A stretch of 6,364 nt of DNA. Origin: an uncultured Flavobacterium sp. (lineage in GTDB: Bacteria; Bacteroidota; Bacteroidia; Flavobacteriales; Flavobacteriaceae). Below, piece by piece: positions 1-6,191 of the stretch. The DNA lies in contig CAMPIZ010000101.1 of assembly GCA_946886675.1 (NCBI GenBank), positions 1 to 6,364 of the forward strand. Direction: 5' to 3'. Numbering within the stretch: position 1 is the stretch's first letter; each line of letters opens with the position of its first letter. The position numbers and the translations under genes are program-made. Under the pieces are notes generated by a model. That model made no database searches. It was not told the DNA's origin and saw only the letters and a program-made list of their open reading frames with translations.

Positions 1-1471
1 CTTCATTATAATGAGTGTCTGCAATGATTTTCTCCATTACGACCATACTTGCGTCTATATCAGAATTCCTAAGGAGGATGATATATTCGTAAAAATCAGC
101 ATATAAGGGACTATAAACTTTTTTAGCTTTGTTCTTATATTTTTCAAGCTCGGTTATATCAGCTCTTTTAAGCCAGTCTGTATCCTGAAATTTACTTATA
201 ATGCTAAAATGATAATCTTCGTCTTTTAAAATAATATTTTGTTTAAGCTCTTCTGCTTTTTGAGAATCTTCTGTTCTGCTATAATAATCTATAAGCATAC
301 TATTGAGCATAGAGCTTGAAGGATATTTTTTAGAAAGTTCTTCTATAGCTTCAAATGCCTTTTCTTCCTTACCGTTATTAAGATAAGCGTGATAGAGTAA
401 TATCTGATATAAAGGATCGCCTGGTTGCTCTTTAACCTTATTTATAAGATAAGTTTCAAAAAAAGGATCAATTTCATGTGTATTGAGTTCGCCAATAGAA
501 GAGGTATTGTATAATTTGTATTCGTTAGAGTATTTTAATGATGGTATTGAATCTCCATTAGTATCTCTTAGTGCTGCATAAAAATAATCTGTATTACCTG
601 AAATTGATGATTTTAACAGGAGCCTGTTAACCCCTTTTTTGAGATTAAATTTTAGATGATATGCATTAAGTTCAGCATATTCAATCCTGTCGTTAGAATA
701 AACTTCGATATCATTAATAAATATTTTAAGGGGCCCACTTGACCCAAAATCCAGCACTACCTCTCTGTCAGCATCATTTTCTATAAAAGTTTGTGCATAC
801 ACAACTCCGCTGCCATATTCAGCTTCATTACGGTAAAAATGAGCACCTTCCTTTTGTTGTATAAAAGGAACATACCAGTTAACCATACCGTTACTGTTTG
901 CATTAAACATTTTATCGTTTTTTGCATAAAGTTCAGGTTCATATTCTGTATCATGACCACTACCATTCATGTTTTCAAAAACACCACAAAACTGCCACTG
1001 GGATATAGCATTCAGCCTCTGTATATTTTTAGCATGCCCTTCATAATCCAGCCTTTTCTTATCGCTTATAGCCTTTGAGGCAACAACATACGGATCATTT
1101 TCATATAAAGGAGAGTTGGCTATAAAATCAAGCCTCATATAGTTAAGCTCATCAAAATCACTGGCAGCTGTTGTGCCTACAACAAATGGTGTCCTCCATA
1201 AAGGATAAAGAAGGTTTTTACTTTCTTCAAACTTCGAAAAACTTTCTAAAAACGTAGTATCAAAATTAATTCTCCCATTTTCAACATCAATCATTGCATC
1301 CAGAATAAGCAGCTCAATATCTTTTTCTTTATTTTTCGCCAATTCCTTATCGAAAATTTTTCTGGCTTCTATTCTATCATTTTTAAGCAGTAGATCCCAA
1401 ACTTTTTTATCATCCTGGGCAAACAATGTATTAACTGCAAAGAGCAGAAACAGTAAGGTGATTTTTCTCAT
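1..1471 (-). CDS. Large secreted protein, 3' end outside the window; possible N-terminal part of a DUF3857/transglutaminase-like protein
   Basis: The minus strand reads open from ATG at 1471-1469 to the left edge: 490 codons and no stop, so the C-terminus is missing. Residues 1-18 form a signal peptide (MRK, then a hydrophobic stretch ending LFA) with likely cleavage A18|Q19, so the protein is exported. There is no lipobox cysteine. Residues about 220-305 (for example VVLDFGSSGPLKIFIND, then KKGVNRLLLKSS) look like a beta-sandwich of the galactose-binding type. Residues about 350-415 are helical and TPR-like (LLYHAYLNNGKEEKAFEAIEEL, then a second helix pair). Signal peptide, beta-sandwich and TPR in this order recall the N-terminal part of large flavobacterial proteins that end in DUF3857 and a transglutaminase-like domain. 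That end is not visible, so the family call is inference. The gene lies 30 bases downstream of pcm on the same strand and looks more A+T-rich than pcm. Coding status is near certain; function is unknown. Confidence 0.9.
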   Translation of the reverse strand, partial: MRKITLLFLLFAVNTLFAQDDKKVWDLLLKNDRIEARKIFDKELAKNKEKDIELLILDAMIDVENGRINFDTTFLESFSKFEESKNLLYPLWRTPFVVGTTAASDFDELNYMRLDFIANSPLYENDPYVVASKAISDKKRLDYEGHAKNIQRLNAISQWQFCGVFENMNGSGHDTEYEPELYAKNDKMFNANSNGMVNWYVPFIQQKEGAHFYRNEAEYGSGVVYAQTFIENDADREVVLDFGSSGPLKIFINDIEVYSNDRIEYAELNAYHLKFNLKKGVNRLLLKSSISGNTDYFYAALRDTNGDSIPSLKYSNEYKLYNTSSIGELNTHEIDPFFETYLINKVKEQPGDPLYQILLYHAYLNNGKEEKAFEAIEELSKKYPSSSMLNSMLIDYYSRTEDSQKAEELKQNIILKDEDYHFSIISKFQDTDWLKRADITELEKYKNKAKKVYSPLYADFYEYIILLRNSDIDASMVVMEKIIADTHYNE

Positions 1472-1501
1472 GGTTAATAATTTGGTTATAAGGTTATTTG
1501 A

Positions 1502-2149
1502 TTAATTTTTATTCTCCAGTAACGGCACAAAGCGAAAGTCGCCAAACTCATGCTTTTCAAACTGCGTTTCAGATTTTCTTATCAACAACGTCATAGTTTG
1601 AACACCCTGCCCATTATCTACAGGGATAACCAGCCTGCCGCCAATTTTTAGCTGTGCCATAAGAGGCTTAGGGATAAAGGGCGCTCCGGCTGTTACTATA
1701 ATACCATCATATGGAGCATAATTAGGCAGGCCTTTGTAGCCATCGCCAAAAGACAGGTGTTTTGGCCTTATACCTAATTTAGGCAGTAATAATGATGTAG
1801 TCTTAAACAGTTCGTTTTGCCTCTCTATACTGTACACTTTCGCACCCATGGCACAAAGTATAGCAGTCTGATATCCGGAACCTGTTCCTATTTCCAGTAT
1901 TTTATGGTCTTTTTTAACTTCAAGAAGCTGCGACTGGAAAGCAACCGTATAAGGCTGTGATATAGTTTGTCCTGCCCCAATAGGGAAAGGCTTATCCTGA
2001 TAAGCATAATCTTCAAAAGAGGAATTGAGGAAAAGGTGGCGTGGTACTTTTTTTACAGCATCCAGTACATTTTTATCGGTAATGCCTTTTTGCTCTAAAA
2101 TGCTTACCAACTGATTACGAAGTCCCTGATGTTTTGCTGTATCTCTCAC
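1502..2149 (-). CDS. pcm: Protein-L-isoaspartate O-methyltransferase
   Basis: This enzyme transfers a methyl group from S-adenosylmethionine to L-isoaspartyl residues in age-damaged proteins, starting their repair. It has 215 residues, normal for the bacterial family. Visible motifs are the family signature QTISQPY (61-67, with the active-site Thr/Ser region), the SAM-binding loop LEIGTGSGYQ (85-94), the acidic residue E109 after the second strand, GDGYKG (135-140), YDGIIVTAGA (147-156), LKIGGRLVIPV (167-177), and the conserved C-terminal FGDFRFVPLL (202-211). The start is GTG at 2149-2147. An in-frame TAA lies two codons upstream, and the conserved N-terminal segment (RDTAKHQGLR) begins directly after it, so no ATG start is possible without losing conserved sequence. 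No signal peptide is seen, so it is cytoplasmic. It is probably cotranscribed with the secreted-protein gene 30 bases downstream. Confidence 0.96.
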   Translation of the reverse strand: MRDTAKHQGLRNQLVSILEQKGITDKNVLDAVKKVPRHLFLNSSFEDYAYQDKPFPIGAGQTISQPYTVAFQSQLLEVKKDHKILEIGTGSGYQTAILCAMGAKVYSIERQNELFKTTSLLLPKLGIRPKHLSFGDGYKGLPNYAPYDGIIVTAGAPFIPKPLMAQLKIGGRLVIPVDNGQGVQTMTLLIRKSETQFEKHEFGDFRFVPLLENKN

Positions 2150-2184
2150 TGCTTATAAAATGTTGAAAGGGTAAAAATAGGAAA

Positions 2185-2192
2185 CAAATGTA
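2185..2192 (-). promoter_or_regulatory. Candidate -7 element of the pcm promoter
   Basis: On the minus strand this reads TACATTTG, an exact match to the Bacteroidetes -7 consensus TAnnTTTG. It lies 35 bases before the GTG start of pcm, which would give a leader of roughly 30 nucleotides. No TTG -33 element sits at the usual 17-23 base spacing, so the call rests on the -7 box and its position. Confidence 0.4.
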
Positions 2193-2270
2193 ATACCGTG
2201 CAACTTAAATAAGCCTATTAATTAGTATGCATGTACTGCAAAATGACTGCTTAATTTAATACCTGCACCC

Positions 2271-2301
2271 TTGCTATTTACAGGCAAATAATGTTATTTT
2301 G
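2271..2301 (+). promoter_or_regulatory. Candidate promoter of the Gfo/Idh/MocA dehydrogenase gene
   Basis: TTG (2271-2273), a 20-base spacer, then TTATTTTG (2294-2301). This fits the flavobacterial pattern TTG-N17-23-TAnnTTTG with one mismatch (T for A at position 2 of the -7 box). The start codon follows 17 bases after the box, so the leader would be very short, about 10-15 nucleotides. The call is by pattern and position only. Confidence 0.4.
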
Positions 2302-2318
2302 TTAAAAATTTTTACATT

Positions 2319-3287
2319 ATGCTTAAAGTTGGAGTATTGGGCGCAGGCCATTTAGGGAAAATCCACCTGCGTTTGCTCAATCAGTCACAAAAATATGAAC
2401 TGGCAGGCTTTTATGATCCTAACAGTGCCAATGCCGATAAGGTTGCAGCTGAGTTTGGCTATAAAAAGTTTGAAACTATTACAGAGCTTATTCAGGCTGT
2501 AGATGTGGTAGATATAGTAACTCCTACCCTTTCGCACCACGATTGTGCCAAAGAGGCAATACTGGCAGGAAAGCATGTTTTTGTAGAGAAACCCATCTCT
2601 AACACTATAGAAGAGGCTGAAGAAATACTGGAACTCGCTAAAAAGCACAATGTAAAAGGCCAGGTAGGCCATGTGGAGCGTTTTAACCCTGCTTTTATAG
2701 CTACAAAAGACAAGATTGTAAACCCAATGTTTATAGAAACGCACCGCCTTGCAGAGTTTAATCCGCGCGGTACTGATGTGCCTGTGGTGCTCGACCTTAT
2801 GATACATGATATTGATGTAATATTAAGCGTTGTAAAAAGCAGGGTAAAGGAAATTAGCGCCAGTGGAGTTTCGGTAATTAGTGACACACCGGATATTGCC
2901 AACGCCCGTATTGAGTTTGAAAATGGCTGCGTAGCAAACCTTACCGCCAGCCGCATTTCGCTAAAAAATATGCGTAAATCACGCTTCTTTCAAAAAGACG
3001 CTTATATCTCGGTAGACTTTTTAGACAAGCTTTGCGAAGTGGTTAAAATGAAGGATGCGCCAGAGGTTCCCGGGGATTTTGATATGATACTGCAAAATGC
3101 CGAAGGGATTAAAAAACAAATCTATTTTGAAAACCCGGAGATAACTGCAAATAATGCCATACTGGATGAACTTGAAACTTTTGCCGATGCCATAAATAAC
3201 AATACAAACCCTATTGTTACCCTTGAGGATGGTACCGAAGCATTGCGTATAGCCTACAAAATAATTGAATGCTTTGAAAAGAAATAA
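2319..3287 (+). CDS. Gfo/Idh/MocA-family NAD(P)-dependent dehydrogenase, GnnA-like
   Basis: A cytoplasmic oxidoreductase of 322 residues. The N-terminal Rossmann domain carries GAGHLG (8-13), followed by the family EKP motif (E90-K91-P92, with the lysine expected in the active site) and GHVERFNPAF (117-126). The C-terminal domain has the Dx3H motif (D159, H163) inside LDLMIHDID. The segment from HRLAEFNPRG (142-151) through DIANAR (192-197) and NLTASRIS (207-214) resembles the lpxA-linked group that includes GnnA, which oxidises the 3-hydroxyl of UDP-GlcNAc before amination to make diamino-sugar lipid A. Neither the GnnB aminotransferase nor any lpx gene is in the window, so the substrate is inferred from motif resemblance and could be another nucleotide sugar. 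ATG at 2319 leaves two residues before the first beta strand, a normal start. The stop overlaps the next gene by one base. Confidence 0.9.
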   Translation: MLKVGVLGAGHLGKIHLRLLNQSQKYELAGFYDPNSANADKVAAEFGYKKFETITELIQAVDVVDIVTPTLSHHDCAKEAILAGKHVFVEKPISNTIEEAEEILELAKKHNVKGQVGHVERFNPAFIATKDKIVNPMFIETHRLAEFNPRGTDVPVVLDLMIHDIDVILSVVKSRVKEISASGVSVISDTPDIANARIEFENGCVANLTASRISLKNMRKSRFFQKDAYISVDFLDKLCEVVKMKDAPEVPGDFDMILQNAEGIKKQIYFENPEITANNAILDELETFADAINNNTNPIVTLEDGTEALRIAYKIIECFEKK

Positions 3288-3802
3288 TGGTCTTAAAGTC
3301 TAAGTTTACATTTCTGGTATATATACCTCTTTTAATTTTGCTTGTTACTACAGGTATCTTTTCTGTAATGTATTTTATTATGGGGATCCGAGAATTACCT
3401 GAACCATTTTTCTATTTCTTTATAGTAGCCTTATGCTGGAACTTTATGATACTGTTTCTTTACGAAATGCATTTAAAAATGCCGCGCATACAGCTTAACA
3501 GCAGGGAAATAACTGTAAAAGATTTTTATGGCCTGCTTAGCGAAAAGAAATACAGGCTTAAAGACCTAGATGGTTTTCATACTTATACCCGCAGCATAAG
3601 GCAGAGCAGAGGTTTTAAAAGTGAAATTAAAGAATATCTGTTCTTTCATATAATGCATAATAACAGGATTATAGCACGAATATCCAGCCAGTATCATTCC
3701 AATTATAATGAAATGGCTAATTTTTTAAAGGAGCACTTAACAGACCTGGGCTATAAAAAGCCGGGGATAGCTTCGGAAATAAAAGCATCTTTAAGATTCT
3801 AG
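3287..3802 (+). CDS. Small membrane protein with two TM helices and a PH-like cytoplasmic domain, function unknown
   Basis: I do not recognise a characterised homologue. The 171-residue protein has two hydrophobic helices (about residues 8-33 and 41-60) joined by a short loop containing RELPEP. A soluble domain of about 110 residues follows, with strands such as IQLNSREITV and a late motif IIARISSQYHSNYNEMANFL (128-147). Two N-terminal helices followed by a compact beta-rich domain ending in a helix resembles small bacterial PH-domain membrane proteins; this is inference. Basic residues between the helices and the domain (K64, R67) suggest the domain faces the cytoplasm. Its ATG overlaps the TAA of the dehydrogenase gene (TAATG), so the two are probably translationally coupled and made together. 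No conserved catalytic motif is visible. Confidence 0.85.
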   Translation: MVLKSKFTFLVYIPLLILLVTTGIFSVMYFIMGIRELPEPFFYFFIVALCWNFMILFLYEMHLKMPRIQLNSREITVKDFYGLLSEKKYRLKDLDGFHTYTRSIRQSRGFKSEIKEYLFFHIMHNNRIIARISSQYHSNYNEMANFLKEHLTDLGYKKPGIASEIKASLRF

Positions 3803-3945
3803 GCTTATCCTTTTTACGAATTTTGAAATAAAACAGTCTTTATAAGGCCATTAAATACAAATTTGGTGTTTTAATGCTGTTTTTATCACCATATTTCATA
3901 AATTCGGCAACTGAATACAACAATATATTTTCAAATAAAACTACA

Positions 3946-4836
3946 ATGAAAAACATAGCAGTAATAGGTGCAGGAACTATGGGTAATGGTATTGCCCACA
4001 CGTTTGCACAAAGCGGATTTACAGTAAAACTTATTGATATTTCAGAAAAATCACTGGATAAAGGCATGGCTACAATAGCCGCAAACCTTGACAGGATGGT
4101 TGCAAAAGGCACTATTACCGAAGATGACAAAGCCAAAACCATTGGCAATATCATTACTTATACAGATATTAAAGATGGTGTAGCAGGTGTAGATCTTGTA
4201 GTTGAGGCCGCTACAGAAAATGTAGATCTTAAGCTGAATATTTTTAGGCAGCTTAACGAATACTGCGAAGAAAAAACTATTCTTGCTACGAATACCTCAT
4301 CTATCTCTATTACACAAATTGCAGCTGTAACCACAAGGCAGGACAAAGTAATAGGCATGCACTTTATGAACCCGGTGCCTATTATGAAGCTGGTAGAAAT
4401 AATCCGTGGTTACAACACTTCGGATGAGGTTACAAAAACAATTATGGATCTTTCGGTTAAGTTAAGCAAAGTTCCGGTTGAGGTAAACGATTATCCTGGC
4501 TTTGTGGCAAACCGTATCCTTATGCCAATGATAAATGAAGCTATAGAAACGCTTTACAATGGTGTTGCGGGAGTTTATGAAATTGACACGGTAATGAAGT
4601 TAGGTATGGCTCACCCAATGGGTCCGTTACAATTAGCCGATTTTATTGGTCTTGATGTATGCCTTTCTATCCTTAACGTAATGTACGACGGATTTAAAAA
4701 CCCTAAATATGCACCATGCCCGTTATTGGTAAATATGGTGCGTGCAGGCAAACTGGGTGTTAAGTCGGGTGAAGGTTTCTACAATTATTCCGAAAGCAAA
4801 AAAGCTGAGAAAGTAGCGGCAATGTTCGCTAAATAA
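3946..4836 (+). CDS. 3-hydroxybutyryl-CoA dehydrogenase (3-hydroxyacyl-CoA dehydrogenase family)
   Basis: This cytoplasmic enzyme interconverts 3-hydroxybutyryl-CoA and acetoacetyl-CoA with NAD(P), in short-chain fatty-acid oxidation or butyrate-type metabolism. It has 296 residues, typical of the stand-alone family. The Rossmann loop is GAGTMG (8-13), with acidic D31 at the end of the second strand. The four active-site positions known from the human mitochondrial enzyme (Ser137, His158, Glu170, Asn208) line up at a constant offset of 19 with S118 (in NTSS), H139 (in HFMNPVP), E151 (in KLVEII) and N189 (in PGFVANR). The C-terminal dimerisation domain includes HPMGPLQLADFIGLD (223-237) and ends with KSGEGFYNY. 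The ATG at 3946 is preferred over one 24 codons upstream (3874), because the family starts just before the first strand (MKNIAVIGAG). Expected genes for thiolase, crotonase or acyl-CoA dehydrogenase are not in the window. Confidence 0.95.
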   Translation: MKNIAVIGAGTMGNGIAHTFAQSGFTVKLIDISEKSLDKGMATIAANLDRMVAKGTITEDDKAKTIGNIITYTDIKDGVAGVDLVVEAATENVDLKLNIFRQLNEYCEEKTILATNTSSISITQIAAVTTRQDKVIGMHFMNPVPIMKLVEIIRGYNTSDEVTKTIMDLSVKLSKVPVEVNDYPGFVANRILMPMINEAIETLYNGVAGVYEIDTVMKLGMAHPMGPLQLADFIGLDVCLSILNVMYDGFKNPKYAPCPLLVNMVRAGKLGVKSGEGFYNYSESKKAEKVAAMFAK

Positions 4837-4876
4837 TACAGTGTTCAGCCGCGGTTTTCAGCGCTCTGCACTATAG

Positions 4877-4919
4877 TTTAAAAGTTCAGCTTCACATTGT
4901 TTGAAGCTGGACTTTAAAA
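4877..4919 (+). terminator. Stem-loop between the 3-hydroxybutyryl-CoA dehydrogenase and DUF1015 genes, possible terminator
   Basis: Positions 4881-4894 pair with 4902-4915 in a 14-bp stem with one G-U wobble and a 7-base loop (4895-4901). Beyond an A/A mismatch, three more A-T pairs extend it to 4877-4919. It starts 40 bases after the stop of the upstream gene and ends 27 bases before the start of the next. No run of T follows on either strand, so it is not a classical Rho-independent terminator. It may act as a weak or Rho-assisted terminator, or stabilise the upstream mRNA end. Confidence 0.6.
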
Positions 4920-4946
4920 TTTATATGAAACTCTAAATATAAAAAG

Positions 4947-6161
4947 TTGGCAAAAATAATTCCTTTTAAGGCAGTGCGGCCTACGCGCGATAAAGTGAGC
5001 CTGGTTACATCACGCTCTTATGAAGAATATGGCGCGGCAGAACTGGCATCGCAGCTGGACTACAATCCGTTTTCTTTTCTGCATATACTTAACCCTGCCT
5101 ATATAAACCAGCTTAAGATATCGGCAGATACAAGGTTTAAAGGCGTGCAGCTTAAGTATAAAGAGTTTAAGGACGAGGAGATTTTTAAACAGGAAACCAG
5201 CCCTGTATTCTTTTTATATGAGATACAAAGCAAAGGCAACACTTTTACAGGTATTATAGCGGGAACTTCTATAGAAGATTATAAAAACAACATAATTAAA
5301 AAGCACGAAGATACCCTGGCCTACCGTGTAGAGTATTTTAAGGACTACCTGCACCAGACAGGCTTTAATACAGAACCTGTGCTTATTACTTACCCCGAAA
5401 ATGCACAACTGCAGCAATGGATTGAGAAACGCAGACAAAAAAGGCCGCTTTACCTGTTCTCTACCCCAAATAAGGACAGGCATATACTATGGCGCATTAA
5501 GGATGAAGCCGATATAAAATGGCTGCAGCAGCATTTTGAAAATGTTGGCAGTGTATACATAGCCGACGGGCACCACCGATCAGCTTCGGCAGAGATGCTG
5601 TATGAGCAGGACAAAGCCAGCGGTAATGCTAACCTAAACTACTTTATGAGTTTCCTTATCTGCGAAACCAACCTTAAAATCAATGAATATAACCGTATTA
5701 TAAACGATCTTAACGGGTTTACAAAGCAGGAATTCCTTACTGCTCTGGAAAAGGATTTTACACTGGAAAATAAGCAACAGGAGCTGTGGAAACCTAAGCA
5801 AAAACATCAGTTTGGAATGTATCTTGACGGCGAGTTTTATGCACTTTCGTTAAAAGATACTAACTTTGATACTGTGCTCGAAGCGCTGGATGCTCAAATA
5901 TTATATAAAAAAGTGCTTAATCCGCTATTGGGTATTGGCGACCTGCGTAACGACGAACGAATAGATTACATACCGGGTAACAAACCAGTTACCGAAATAA
6001 AGAAAAAGGTAGACGGCGGCGATTTTGAAGTTGGCTTTATGCTCTACCCTCCTTCTATTGAAGAAATTAAGGAACTGGCAGATAACAACCTTATTATGCC
6101 TCCTAAAAGTACTTATATAGAACCAAAATTCAGGAGTGGCCTTGTGATTTATGAGATATAG
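4947..6161 (+). CDS. DUF1015-family protein
   Basis: The 404-residue length fits the DUF1015 family, whose role is not settled. Family hallmarks are visible: the N-terminus AKIIPFKAVRPTRDKV (2-17), HEDT (120-123), YIADGHHRSASAEM (204-217), RIDYIPG (338-344), and the C-terminus MPPKSTYIEPKF followed by SGLV (384-400). The ADGHHR motif resembles the DGHHR-type motif of the ParB/Srx-like fold, which includes archaeal free-serine kinase SerK, so a phosphotransfer role in serine metabolism is possible but inferred. It has no signal peptide or membrane segment, so it is cytoplasmic. The start is TTG at 4947: an in-frame TGA lies seven codons upstream (4926), there is no ATG between, and the conserved N-terminus begins at the next codon. 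A stem-loop precedes it. serA and serC, with which I recall DUF1015 genes often cluster in Bacteroidetes, are not in the window. Confidence 0.93.
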   Translation: MAKIIPFKAVRPTRDKVSLVTSRSYEEYGAAELASQLDYNPFSFLHILNPAYINQLKISADTRFKGVQLKYKEFKDEEIFKQETSPVFFLYEIQSKGNTFTGIIAGTSIEDYKNNIIKKHEDTLAYRVEYFKDYLHQTGFNTEPVLITYPENAQLQQWIEKRRQKRPLYLFSTPNKDRHILWRIKDEADIKWLQQHFENVGSVYIADGHHRSASAEMLYEQDKASGNANLNYFMSFLICETNLKINEYNRIINDLNGFTKQEFLTALEKDFTLENKQQELWKPKQKHQFGMYLDGEFYALSLKDTNFDTVLEALDAQILYKKVLNPLLGIGDLRNDERIDYIPGNKPVTEIKKKVDGGDFEVGFMLYPPSIEEIKELADNNLIMPPKSTYIEPKFRSGLVIYEI

Positions 6162-6191
6162 ATCATTGGATTTTAGATAATTGATTAGAAG

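Noticed and set aside
781..1078. Open frames on both strands within the secreted-protein gene (781-966 minus, 791-1078 plus)
   Set aside because: They lie inside a continuous minus-strand coding frame with a signal peptide and a coherent protein. Their own translations are low-complexity, hydrophobic and cysteine-rich, as expected of shadow frames.
2385..2956. Two minus-strand open frames opposite the dehydrogenase gene (140 and 154 codons)
   Set aside because: The plus-strand gene has clear family motifs throughout this stretch, and the antisense translations show no recognisable domain.
3801..3850. Possible hairpin GGCTTAT...ATAAGGCC after the membrane-protein gene
   Set aside because: The arms do not match exactly, the loop is over 25 bases, and there is no T-tract in the right position.
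3903..3931. Possible promoter TTC-N18-TATATTTT upstream of the 3-hydroxybutyryl-CoA dehydrogenase gene
   Set aside because: Both boxes carry mismatches to TTG and TAnnTTTG, and the region is so A+T-rich that such partial matches are expected by chance.
3874..3945. A 24-residue N-terminal extension of the 3-hydroxybutyryl-CoA dehydrogenase
   Set aside because: The family begins immediately before the first Rossmann strand. The extension is not a recognisable targeting signal, and the ATG at 3946 gives the usual length of about 296 residues.
3840..4358. Minus-strand frames opposite the 3-hydroxybutyryl-CoA dehydrogenase gene and its leader
   Set aside because: They are antisense to the strongly conserved NAD-binding domain and show only chance hydrophobic stretches.
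5214..5483. Minus-strand frame of 89 codons opposite the DUF1015 gene
   Set aside because: It is antisense to conserved DUF1015 sequence, and its translation has no recognisable domain.
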